Positions 1 through 11,249 of a stretch of 64,000 bases of DNA are shown here, in pieces. The notes beneath the pieces are model-generated. The model did not search any database. It was given only the letters and a program-made list of their open reading frames with translations, and was not told the DNA's origin. The stretch comes from Melitaea cinxia (taxonomy: Eukaryota > Arthropoda > Insecta > Lepidoptera > Nymphalidae). The translations under genes and the position numbers were made by a program. Each line of letters opens with the position of its first letter. The first letter of the stretch is position 1. The stretch lies in the NCBI RefSeq assembly GCF_905220565.1, contig NC_059415.1, forward strand, positions 5,447,501-5,511,500. The letters are read 5' to 3'.

Positions 1-2619
1 TTGAAGACTCCTACTTCCTATGTTAATAAGAATATGAAAAAACCAAGACATAAGGACATGGTCATGGTATTTAAAGGTTTTATGTTACAAAAATATTTGA
101 TCTAATCCCATTGGGTCTAGGGAGGAAATAGTCGACTACGTTTTTATGGAGAAAGAGCCGGACATTTACTGACACATCAATGAAAAAAATTATGACGATA
201 TGTAACTAGTTATATACTAAAAATAAAAAAATGGAATGGAATGAGAAATGATGCCAGCATTCTTGGTACCGGACTTGATGTATATAATAACTATCTGAAA
301 ATAACTAGTTCTTAAGTTATGAATTGTAAGTAGATATATATAATATTGTAAAAAATTAAGACTTGCAAAGATGATTTATATACTTCCTTATATATTTTTA
401 GTATTTATCTCTACATTATATATAACCAACAACTCACAAAAAGATCTTTTTGCGCATTTAGTGAATGTGTAATTTGCTATTCAAATATCCTATATTGAGA
501 TTTTAATTCAATAATTATGACGGCCACATTTACATTATATGTATTATATACAATATTTTTAATCACAATTTCAATATAAATTTTTGTTCACTTCACTTAC
601 AATACAATTGCAGAATTTTCAATGTAAGGTTTTTCTCGAACACTTCTCACAATTATACAAACCTACATATCTGAATTTAAAAAAAAGTATTTTAATTTCC
701 ATTGCAATCAAAATATAACGAAACAGGTAAAAATATTCAACCGATCTTAATCGTTTATTTGCAAAATCGTTTCAAAATGGCGGCAATGAACAGCAATAAA
801 AAGTACGACCCCGCCAATTTTTCTTAATCGCACTCTGTCAAAACTTGAAAAAAAATCGAACCATTGTTTTACAACAATAAAGAACATTTGTTAATCGTTA
901 CTATTGAATGGAAAAAATCACGAGTAATTTATTATACACGACTAAGAATTATGAAAAAGAATTTTTTATTACTAAATGAGTCGAAAATTTTATGAAAACG
1001 TAGAACAAAGCGTGCTTTTATTCTTTACTTTCTTTCTTGAAACAAGGCTTGTGACGCTCAATAGAAGCCGTTCAATTTTGAAAGTATATTGATTAATTAT
1101 AAATTAATTTCTTGATTATATTGGCATTTTATTATTTATAAATTGACAAAAATATTAATAAAGTTATTAGATTCTATTTAATTTTAAGTTAGGCTTGACC
1201 CTGGCTGGAACATAATGATCTACTCGTAAACTAATAAAATAATTATTAGGTTTCTTGAACATGAATCCGCAGTGGAGCAGCGTGGTGGAATAAGCTCTAA
1301 ACTTTCTCCTACGGGGAGAAAAAATCCTAAGCCCAGCAGTGCGATATTATAGGTTGAATGCGTATGTATTTAGTTATTAGCAGTAATTATCATGTATACG
1401 TAAGTATGTCACAGGAACAGTAGACAGAGACTCTACTTCATAGTCTTTAGCGCTGAAATATAATATAGCGTAGGGTAGTGATGACCAAAATCGAGTAAAA
1501 AAACTATTTAAAAATGTATAGAAGGTTTTCAATTTTCTTGTTAGAGACGCCGGATGTTCGTAATTGGCGTTTAAGGAAACGATTTTAAAACTTTGTTAGC
1601 GCAGATTGTGATATGTACTTGTTTGTTTTGGACTAAACCAAGCAATTGAGAGTAAGTAGGAATCTATATTATTTTATAAAGTTCAAGAGTTTGTTTAGTT
1701 GAACGCATTAATCCTAGAAAATACTGGTGTTGCAGGCATATATGGGGTACAGTAACCGAATAATTCCATGTTGGACATAAGCTTGTTTGCCGTTGCAAAA
1801 AGCTGCGATGGAAAATATATTTTTTTATCAGTAATGAATTTTTTTTATTATAGCATCTAATATTATATAGATAAAAAGTACTACTATTATATTGAGACAA
1901 AATTATATTTTTGTATACAATGAAATATTACCATGATTTCCCATTATATCACACGTGGAATAATAATGACATATTCACCATAGTTTAAATTGAAATGCAT
2001 GCAGAACTATTAAAAAAAACGTATTACAAATTAAAACTTACACAAGCGTAAACAGAGGTATTTTCGCTTTATACATGTAAAAAAATAGTTGATTCTACTG
2101 TACGTATTTCAGAATACTCGATAAAATATAAAAAGGAAATGTCGGCATATGCGTATACAATCTGAGATTAAAATAATATGTTTCGGATTAAACAGAAACA
2201 ACTGTAGAATTAAAAGTAGGTAAATTCATACGTATGACTAGTTCCTACCAGTTGTTTTACCCGCATTGTTATAATATGTTTATTTATTTGTTCATTTTAT
2301 TAACATAATTAAAAAAAGCTTTATAAAAAAATGATAATAGGCCAAATATTTTTTTGCCAAAATTTATTTCTTTTGTCTTTGTAAGTAGCAAATACGCTGA
2401 AACGGCAATTTGAAAACAAATTATTACCATAATTTTACAAAAATTTGGTAATTAAATGAATGAATAGTGCAAAAAATCGTCTTAAAAGAGGTATTTCTAT
2501 ATTTAAAACATTTTTAAAACGAGTAGCAGATGAGTTTTTTGCCGATTTTAATCAGCAAAATCTACATTCCGAATTTGTGGTACAGTTAATTTATTAAAGA
2601 CTTATTACCTATATAATTA
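1..2619. other. AT-rich stretch without a recognised gene
   Basis: No reading frame here has exon-like composition or a recognisable domain. It holds AT-rich sequence, a SINE 3' fragment (listed separately) and a LINE-tail-like scrap around 1710-1800 ('ggtgttgcaggc ... cttgtttgccg'). A 17-codon ORF at 778 starts in a good context (caaaATGGCGGC) but ends without a splice donor, so it is not called. Confidence 0.6.
1264..1362 (+). repeat. SINE 3'-end fragment
   Basis: The stretch reads 'gcagtggagcagcgtggtgg' followed by 'cccagcagtgcgatattata' and 'ggttgaatgcg'. The same tail closes the longer SINE copies at 23871-24212, 50733-51062 and 63638-63975. Only the 3' portion is present, so it is a truncated insertion. 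Confidence 0.6.
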
Positions 2620-2718
2620 TATCACTCACTCACTTCAGCCATCGCAGTCCACTGCTGGACATAGGCCTCCTCAAGTTCGCGCCAAAAATGGCGTGAACTC
2701 ATGTGTGTTGCCACTCGA
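2620..2718 (+). repeat. Dispersed repeat family A, fragment
   Basis: It contains 'gtccactgctggacatag', 'gcctcctcaagttcgcgcc' and 'atggcgtgaactcatgtg'. It matches one end of the longer family-A copies at 18415-18714, 26945-27172, 31747-32012, 33531-33646, 35695-35915 and 53063-53142. The family looks like the 3' region of a non-LTR retrotransposon or a derived SINE; the class is not certain. Confidence 0.6.
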
Positions 2719-2887
2719 AGAAATATTTTATTTTGATTTTGAAACAATAATTACAATTCCGATATACCCACATCTCGTCTCCATTTAACTTGCATCTATC
2801 TCCTTCGTGTCTTTTCGTTTCGACGAGTAATTAACCAAATTGTTCGAGATCATTTTTACCTACTAGTGGAAGCTATTAATTCAAATT

Positions 2888-3090
2888 ATTGTGTTTGCAA
2901 AAAACAGTCAATTAAATACGCATTATTGGGGATAATTAAAAAGTATTCGTCAGATATCGATCAAATTTAAAAGGGATGCACACATGACAAGCACCAGCTG
3001 TCGATAAAAAAAAAAGATTATTCAAAATCAGTATTCCCCGCAAAAAGTTGAGGACACAAAAATACAGTCCTCCTTTTTTGAAGTCGATTA
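2888..3090 (+). repeat. Dispersed repeat family H ('ccgacttc' repeat)
   Basis: The copy runs from 'gtttgcaaaaaacagtca' to 'cctccttttttgaagtcg'. The family recurs at 8087-11045 (interrupted), 19720-19975, 30060-30715, 36974-37475, 49610-49860, 52060-52200 and 63220-63560. I see no coding capacity and do not assign a class; it is non-autonomous. Confidence 0.6.
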
Positions 3091-3579
3091 ATAAATAGAC
3101 TATTAAAGACCATTTAACTGACAATGTTCAAATTCAAAATAACCAGAGTCGTATGTGGTATAGGTCGGAGTACACATCACGAAAATCACTGTTACCTCTA
3201 TGCTAACGTAGTTTCAATCGCAGAGCACGTCGTGGTAGCCGAGAGTCACCATTGTATTTTGTGTGTCGAGTCTCGACGCGCAAATTTATATCATACAGCC
3301 TTGTGTACTAGTAACCTAAAAATATACGTATAAATACATACACACAACCTACTAATGCCATCAATTGTTTTTTGATTATTGCGAAAAGGATTATTTTTTA
3401 CGTAGCTATATTTGAGCTAGATATTATTTATACAGTAAGTGAGAGTACCCTACTCTACTTCATTCATTGTCATTCATGCATTTACTTACTTACTTACTTT
3501 AGTTGTACTGAAAACTTGTTTACTGTGATAATAAAATTATTTTATCATGACCTACGATCTACATAAGATAACCGGTGTA

Positions 3580-3690
3580 GGTTGAATGAAGATTGCAGAA
3601 AGCCGGGATGTCTGGCGCAAATTTGGGAAGTCCTATGTCTAACAATGGACTGCAATAGGCTGAACTGACTAACTGACTGATTAACTGAAA
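3580..3690 (+). repeat. LINE 3'-end fragment (RTE-like tail)
   Basis: It reads 'gatgtctggcgcaaatttgg', 'cctatgtctaacaatgg' and 'actgcaataggctgaactga', followed by a short ACTGACTAACTGACTGA run. This resembles the terminal segment of lepidopteran RTE-type LINEs, compare the end of the element at 28690-29995. No coding sequence remains. Confidence 0.5.
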
Positions 3691-6590
3691 TATTATACCA
3701 CTTACTATCTTGTGGACGTAAGCTTGTTTGCCAACTTAGTCATCATAAGTAAAGTCTTTCGCAATCATCAAGCGAGAAAGTTGAATTTTATTTACACTTA
3801 AAAATATATGTATTTAAACCAGTTTTTGTTTTGAATACAATTTCATCTAACTAAGCTAGGTATCATACCAATATAGGAACGCTTTTACCACTAAATCCAT
3901 TTTAAAACACTTCTAATACACCAACATTACTTCAATTTATAAGCTTTCTACATTAGAAACAACCGCAAAGAGCATTGCCAGAGAATGTAATAAAAAAAAC
4001 CTTAATTATTAAAAATTCAAGCGAATTTTCCGTAATAATGGTTTATGGCAACATCGCGTGCCTCAACCCATCATCCACAGATGCTATTCAATATAAGAGA
4101 TAATCGTTAATTTTTTAAATACTACGTTCAAATGAGTTCGCAACGGTAACATCGCGATACTAGAACTGTAGGTATCATTATATCAAGGTCATTTCTATAA
4201 AACTTATATTATTGTCGTATAAAGATAACGAAGTCTTAATGATATCTGATCTATTCAGGATTAAATTAATCAATTGGCCCTAATTTTCTAATAAAACATA
4301 AGTGATAAAGATACAAATATTCCTTAAAAAATGTCCTAATATTTTGTAATAACAAAAATCGTTATACCCAGTAAAAAATTATGAGGTAACACTCAAAAAA
4401 AGTACAGTCCAATTAAAAACCTCCTCCTTTTTAAGAAAGTTAAGAGCAAGAATTTGTTGAAGATATTGGACGTCCTGCTCTTTTGAAAATAGGCAGCAAA
4501 ATCACAGGATAAAGCCCTTATTATATTTTGGTAAGATTTAGCATTAGGTTCGTCTAAATAATCTGATATTATTTTGGTCATACAAAGCCTTCGGTTCCCC
4601 CAAAAAAGTTCTCTAAGCGTAGCCACTGCAGGAATGTAAAAATGTGGAAAAAATGTTATTACATTGATAACTATACACTTTCATGTTATAAAATTAAAAG
4701 TAAACTGTATCGTAACACCAGAAATGGGATAAAAATTTGCAATTTGCAGATGTGTACAAAGCCTTACATGGAGAAAGAGGCGCATGCCCAGTAGTGGGAT
4801 GTCACAGGCTGAATCAATCAAGAGGTGGATAAAGCATGTGAAATCGAAACCACTGAATGTCTTGCGTATCCATTCCACAGAGCAAAAATACTTTGCGTAG
4901 TAACATATTATACTTCATTACTGCTCGGTATTGTTCCGTATTATGTCCAGCTTGTTAATGTATTTGTTTTTCATATATGATACACAAATATAGATATTAT
5001 ATAAAATATAAGAATGAAAAATATTTATTTATATTGTCAGATACTACACTTACGACTGAGTATACCAATTTTGAAAATCGATATTTGTGTATGGCGAAAA
5101 ATTGATAAGGAGAAATAAATCTAGACTAATATAATCGTCGGACCACGTCTTTATTGGCAGTCACGAGATTGTCGGTTTGTAGTTCGACTCATAAATCGCA
5201 TGTTGTATTGTAATGCATGTTCACAAAAAGCATGGGCATTTAGACCCTGTGGATGTAAATTAAAAAAAAAGACTAATATTATAAAGCTGAAAAGTTTCTT
5301 TGTTTAAAGGATGTGTAATATTTTAGTCCCTTTTTTTAAATTACCGCGGGTGAAGCCGTGAGGTATAGCTAATAAGTAAATAAAAATGTAACAAGCTGGT
5401 AATTGATATAATGCACGTCTGATTTCCTTAACACTAAAACAGCAATATTCAATTAAAGCAGTCCACCTGGGAGGATTCCACAACTTTAGATAAAATCACA
5501 GCAACATATTACTGATAGAAGATCAGATTGAGAACCGCTTATTATCAGCGTATCATACACTCTTTTGCTACCCTAGTGGTATAAAAAATATTTTATAGAT
5601 ATCATAATTAATTATTTGTAATAAATGTACATAATCAAATACTTTTCCAAGTTTTGTAATGTTAATATTTTTTTTTATTTTCCACATCAAAGCAATTTTC
5701 TTTCATTCTATAGTAAAATAGGGTTGCCAGAAAAATGACCCCTTATTATATATTAAGACTCCTTGATTTTTATCAAACTATACCTACTAAAACTTACAAT
5801 GAAGCTTACATATTTTATAAATTCAATAAAGGTCCTTAAGTAAGCAATACATAATGATTTCACAAGAATTTGATTCACTTAAAAAAATTAAAGAGCACAG
5901 GCATAGCGCAAGAACCTCTAGTAAAAAAAAGTTTGAAAATACTTCCGACCCACAAACAAGACTGAGCACTGTGATGCGAAAATGTCAGAGTTTTATTGGA
6001 TAGATAACTGAAATCTAAATGTATTACACGATTATATTCAAGAAACAAAATATTTGAATTGTGAAAGTTTTAATGGTCTTTCGCGAGTTTTGTATTTCTA
6101 TCTGAACTTATTAATGTTTCATTTCGATTATTTGAATAATTTTATTATTATCATTCACGTAGCAGCAACGGAGTTACAAGTTAATATATTTTACCGTTCA
6201 TTTAAAAAAAGATTATGAAAATTATATCAAAGTATAACTTACAAAGGCCCCGACCACTTTTATTTATGGTTTTATAACAAAAGTTTTTTAAGTCCTTAGT
6301 ACTTTGCCCAACGCGGTTGAAATTTAATTTCGAAATAATTTAATACAACAGTAAAGTTGCTTGCAGTAAAATCGAGACCAAAAAATAAAATAAATAATAA
6401 AGGTAAATAAAAACATATTTTCTATTCCATTTTTAATGGCTTTCAGTTGTGCAATCAATGGATTTTATCAATAAGTACGTCAAATAGTATTTAACAGGAC
6501 AGAAGAAGAATGATCGGTTTGATTGAGATTGCAAAAAAGCATAGGTATTCATTTGCGTAACCGCTTCATCTATTCCGAAATTTAACACCT
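3691..6590. other. AT-rich stretch with repeat scraps, no gene seen
   Basis: No exon-like frame was found. A short family-H scrap lies at about 4350-4445 ('acccagtaaaaaattatgag' and 'aacctcctcc'). A SINE tail lies at about 4745-4825 ('gcatgcccagtagtggg'). At about 5340-5370 is 'accgcgggtgaagccgtgag', a repeat end common in insect genomes. Confidence 0.5.
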
Positions 6591-6594
6591 GTTC

Positions 6595-6840
6595 GATTAG
6601 TTTATTTTTTTATAGAAGAGGGGGCAATTGGACAGTCGCCTGGTGGTAATTGAAAACAACATCCACAGAAACCCGCTACATCAGAGGATTAGCAGGCGTA
6701 GCAAGATCCCTAAGTCGTATCGGGTCGGAAATACCGTAGTTGGCAGCTGGTTCCATAGAGTGGTCGTGCTTGGCAGGAAATGGCGTAAAAATCGAGCTAT
6801 CGTAGACCTCCGGACATCGAGGTGATGTGGGTGAAATTTG
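6595..6840 (+). repeat. LINE 3'-region fragment
   Basis: It contains 'gacagtcgcctggtggtaat', 'cgtatcgggtcggaaatacc', 'ggcaggaaatggcgtaaaaa' and 'catcgaggtgatgtgggtg'. These phrases are, from memory, typical of a widespread lepidopteran LINE 3' region. A 65-codon ORF across it is fortuitous. Related scraps occur near 36230-36310 and 40235-40325. Confidence 0.5.
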
Positions 6841-7584
6841 GAAATTTGACGCTATTATTAATTATATTTTAATTAGCTCTCATTTGATGTAAGTAAGTAC
6901 TATAGGCAACGTAAGCTTTTTGTAAACTTATTATTTTTGAAAAAAATATATATATACTTTATTTTGTAATATTTATCGATTTCGATTTTTTTTTTAACTT
7001 TAAAACGGGTGCTTGTTATTTGGTCCCATTTAAAATTTGACCGAGATCTGACAAGAAGTTTTTGTGTTAATTCCAATAATTTTATCGACTACCTTTTGCA
7101 TTACTTGCCGATGTCAAATAAAGTCGATTTTTGTTTCGCTTGCGAGCAAATATGATTTTCTTATTTAAAACGAAACTATTATCAATAAAAAAAGTTTAAG
7201 CGAGGCGCCAATAAATCCAGCTTCCTAAATACATGAAGAGTCCAAAGGTCAATTATTATTAAGGTGATATATTGCAAGCTACACAGATTTCCTACAGATA
7301 CTCTGTTTAAAATTAGTGGCTTAGGCCAAAGGAGTGAAAGCTTTACATACTAAAGTCTTATGACCATCGCAAGCAAGCAATTTAAAACGTATGAAGAATA
7401 AGTATAGTTACAATTTCATATCCTATTCAAACAGTTTTTACCAAACGTCAACACGAGAGCCAATCCGCTTATGTATACAATAAATTTAATCATAAGTAGT
7501 TTAAAAACGTATCCAATGGCACTATACAAGTGTAAAAAAATTATAATGGAGTGATTAAGAAATACTATAATATATGAGGATGCT

Positions 7585-7586
<2 letters not shown>

Positions 7587-7638
<52 letters not shown>

Positions 7639-7660
7639 ACACATATATATATATATATTA
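7587..7660. repeat. Compound (CA)n(TA)n microsatellite
   Basis: An uninterrupted AC run of about 46 bp is followed by 'atacacacac' and then an AT dinucleotide run. It lies in gene-free DNA and should be length-variable between individuals. Confidence 0.95.
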
Positions 7661-8127
7661 TACACATTCTTGATCATATTCACACACTTGTAAAGCGCAA
7701 CTTGCTTACTAACAAAATTTTTGTTTTTAATAAAGTTGTTCAAGTTTGTTTGAAATGTTAGTTAAAGAACTTGGGAAATAGCGAGTCATTAACATAACAA
7801 GTATTTCCGATAACTTATTGGGAAGACTCAGTGTATCTTCGTATATTTGTAATCAAGATTTCATGAATATAGATATTATTATTATTATCATCTGGATGTC
7901 ATTCCATCCGTTTAATGTATAATAGATACTAGGATAATAGGTCGGAGGAAAATTCTTTTCGTATACAGCAAAAAGTTGCAATAAAATATTTTTGGTTGTA
8001 GGTATGGTTTGTAACTGGGTGGTTTTGAAACGATTGTGGCGTGAAAAGGTAACATTTTAAAAATGAAATTAATAATTGTGTTTGCTTGCAAACGATAAAA
8101 ACCGACATCAATTAAATGGACTATTAA

Positions 8128-9245
8128 CACCTTCACAGTCCCAATACAATGTTACAAAACTATTACATAAGTCCAAAGAGTTGATGACTAATTTACAGAA
8201 TATTTACAAGTACTTATATAGAAAATCATATGACGTCGTATTTTCTTAAAATTTTCCCGTATTTTCCTATTTTCATTGCCCATGTGGGCTCACGGACTTG
8301 TGAACTAGAAATTACGTGAGCCCATTAGCGGGACTCACGGACTTGTGAATGTAATTTCAATAAAACAATTTGAGGGTAGTTCAATAAAAATGAGATGATA
8401 GACTATGTTTTAATGTTTCTACTAGTTTGTTTCACTGAGTGTTTAGATGTGCCGCATAAAATGTCTGGCTACGTATTCGATGAAGATATACGACGGATTC
8501 TAGAGGAAAGTGGTGTAGAAGATTATTTCGCAATCAGAAAAGAATGATTTTGGCAGTGACTCGGATATATCGATGAAACTGTAATAATTTACAACGAATA
8601 TACAAACGAATTTCATCCACAATAAAAAAAGAAAAATGCAGCATACTTTCAGCATACGAACAATTGATAAAATCCCTTCTGAACATTCATGAACAAGGTC
8701 CCGAACTTTCTGCTCCATCCACCAGCTCAGCTGGGACCAGCAGTTCAGCTCGTACAAGCAGTTCAAGACATTACTTGAGTGATCTTCCTAAGTTGCCAGG
8801 AAAACGAACAAGTCGAAAAAGATGTATTGGCGTAAATCCTCCAAGGTGGCTACAAAAATGACCATCAGAGTCTATTAGCAATGTAAACAGTGTAAGAAAG
8901 GATATTGTCATTCGTGTTTTCAAACTTCCCATAAGTAAATTATTTGAAATTGTTACTTACATTAATAAAAATTTGAATAAATAATAACTGGGTCTAAATT
9001 TTTTCTTCCTGTTTTAGTGCACCTCTTATAGATTTCCCTTTAGAAAATTATGTATTGTTTTGATGGTTTTGACACAATAAATACCTTGGTCATAAGTCCT
9101 AAAACTATAAACGGCCTAACTCATACGTCCGCGAAAAAAAATTCAGAACAAGTTACTCAATAGGCGTGAGCCCAATATGGGCTCACGGACTTGGAGCCAT
9201 ACGCAAGACGTGAGCCCACAGTGGGCTCATAAGACTGTGAACGTG
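8128..9245 (+). mobile_element. Internally deleted piggyBac-like transposon
   Basis: The terminal inverted repeats are CACCTTCACAGTC (8128-8140) and GACTGTGAACGTG (9233-9245), flanked on both sides by TTAA (8124-8127 and 9246-9249), the piggyBac target duplication. Subterminal palindromic words built on GTGAGCCCA and TGGGCTCAC lie at about 8285-8350 and 9165-9230. Inside, an ATG at 8461 opens a transposase-like N-terminus (MSGYVFDEDIRRILEESG) that hits a stop after 26 codons. Near 8879-8930 a Cys-rich remnant (CKQCKKGYCHSC) resembles the C-terminal zinc-binding end of piggyBac transposases. The catalytic core is missing, so this is a non-autonomous deletion derivative. Confidence 0.8.
8461..8935 (+). 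pseudogene. piggyBac transposase remnant
   Basis: The frame opens with MSGYVFDEDIRRILEESG and then breaks at a TGA at 8545-8547. A Ser/Thr-rich segment (8664-8861) and a Cys-rich end (CKQCKKGYCHSC) follow in shifted frames. N-terminal acidic and C-terminal Cys-rich parts fit the two ends of a piggyBac transposase with the DDD core deleted. It cannot encode a functional enzyme. Confidence 0.55.
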
Positions 9246-9257
9246 TTAACAGACTTA

Positions 9258-10456
9258 CGCCCGGTTTCCGAAAGGCTGGTTAACGCAAAAATTAACAAAA
9301 CATCTGTCAAATATCTTGTTAAGTACCAAATGAATTGCTAAAAGCATGGTGTAACTACTTAATTTAAATATCCTGTCAGTTGACATAGCTGTCACATTTG
9401 ACTGTGGAATCGTATGTTAACCGCCATTTTGGGTTTCTGAAACGTGAATTAAGCTATAAACATTGATCAAATGTCTGTCAAATACTCGGTCAACTAATCG
9501 GTGTATATCGGTGAATTAACTTAAGGAAAACAATTATTTTCTACGTGAAACTACATTTTGTTTTTTTAAAGGTATGTAAAGCATATTTATAACCAAGTGT
9601 TATAAATGTAATATATGCTTTTTCTTATAAAAGTCTACATTTTGGTCTTGTTAAACTAAAATTTTTTGTTCTTTGTTGGAGGTTACACAGATGTCTATTA
9701 TTATCACCAAGAAGAAACTGGTCAAAGTTCAATAATAAATGAAAACACTTCTGCGTGGTCATGTCTATTATTAACACATTTTAATTGTTAAGTTTTAAAT
9801 TTTATTAGTAACAATATATAAATAATAGGGAATTTCAAAAAAAGGGTCATAAAATTAATTTGTTTAAAATTCAATCATAAATATATATATAAATATACAT
9901 TTATAGGAACAATTAAAAAAATACTTATAATAACTTAATAACTAGAATTTAAACCAAGCTATTACAATTATAATTACTTTATCATATTTTCATACTCTTT
10001 CTGTATATTTTTTTTCTACATTTAATAACGAATGTTTTTTTAATTTAGTCCATATTCTGATAATTTAATTTTTTCTTCTAAGGATACGCTCATCATCTTT
10101 TTTTCATAATATTGTTTTTTTAAATATATATATTTTTTTAGGATCTATTTTCTTTTTTTTTCATCTTCTTTTATATGATGCTTTATTGGATGTATCAGTA
10201 ATATCAGATTTATTAAATAAAATCACAACTAACAGTTTCTGTAGGTTTTGGATACATCATTAATATATAAAATAATATTTAATTATAATGTTACATGACC
10301 AAATGTTACAAAACGAATGGCAAATCAAACTAATCGAGGATTAGTTAGTTTTGCTGTGAATGACGTTTCAGCAACTCAAATTTATTTGACAGCCGTGTTA
10401 AATCTAACAGTCGTTTAGCAGACCTATACTTTGACAAACGTTTCAGAAACCGGGCG
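9258..10456. mobile_element. Harbinger-like MITE (TTA duplication)
   Basis: The ends are CGCCCGGTTTCCGAAA (from 9258) and TTTCAGAAACCGGGCG (to 10456), near-perfect inverted repeats, flanked by TTA at 9255-9257 and 10457-10459. A 3-bp TTA duplication is typical of PIF/Harbinger elements. The 1.2-kb interior is AT-rich with repeated 'tgtcaaat' words and no transposase. It sits 12 bp from the piggyBac element and inside a family-H repeat. Confidence 0.7.
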
Positions 10457-11249
10457 TTAGGTAGACGAAACAATAGTCAAGTTAATACGTGTTACCAAAG
10501 ATTACTCGAAATGTTGTTATCAGATCTCGATCAAATTGAGTGCTGTGCTAGAGTTCATTGGGTAACACATAAACACATACTATGAAAAACTAAATTTGTA
10601 TTATTTGTACAGTTTTAATGTTTGCCCAACTAATATTTGTTAGAAGTAATTAGTGAAAACTTAATTGGCTTATGTATTTTCTAGTTTGTAAGATTCATAT
10701 GTATAATTAAAATCTGTATGTTTTCTGTATAAATAAATAAAAAAAACTAAATGAGACCACAAACATGTATTAGCTTTCGAATAAAAAGAGAATCATCCAA
10801 ATCAATACGAAATCGATCGGGCGCACAAAACAATATTCAAGTAAATATGCATTATGAGACAGCTGTAACTCAAAAAGTAATTTTTAGATCTCGACTAAAT
10901 TAAAATGGGACCACATTACAAGCAACACCTTTCGATTAAAAAAGAATCATCGAATTCAGTCAACCCAGTAAAAAGTTTTGAGGTAACACACATAAAAAAA
11001 TACAGTCGAATTGATAAGCTCCTCCTTTTTTGAAGTCGGTTGAAACATTCCTATTACTCACCCTGTACATTGTTTGCTATTACTTTGATTGCGATACGTA
11101 TCATACTTTTTAAAAATAATATTAATTTATTGCAATGTGCCACTGGACAAAGGTCGTTTCTCCATATAGAAAAAAAAAATTGGAGCTTAATCTGCCATGT
11201 CTTAAAAAGCTTACTAAACCAAAAATTTAAGTCTAGTAAAATAGTGTAA

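Larger units (their letters stand above)
8087..11045 (+). repeat. Family H repeat region, split by two DNA transposons
   Basis: Family-H sequence ends at 8127 ('aaaaaccgacatcaat') and resumes at 10457 ('gtagacgaaacaatagtcaa'). Between them sit a piggyBac element (8128-9245) and a Harbinger-like MITE (9258-10456), separated by only 12 bp. Removing both leaves a sequence that lines up nearly gap-free with the copy at 30070-30140. A second, partly degraded family-H copy follows at about 10745-11045, ending in 'cctccttttttgaagtcgg'. Confidence 0.65.

Noticed and set aside
3124..3333. 69-codon ORF with balanced composition
   Set aside because: No domain, no splice context supporting an exon, and it begins at the edge of a family-H repeat.
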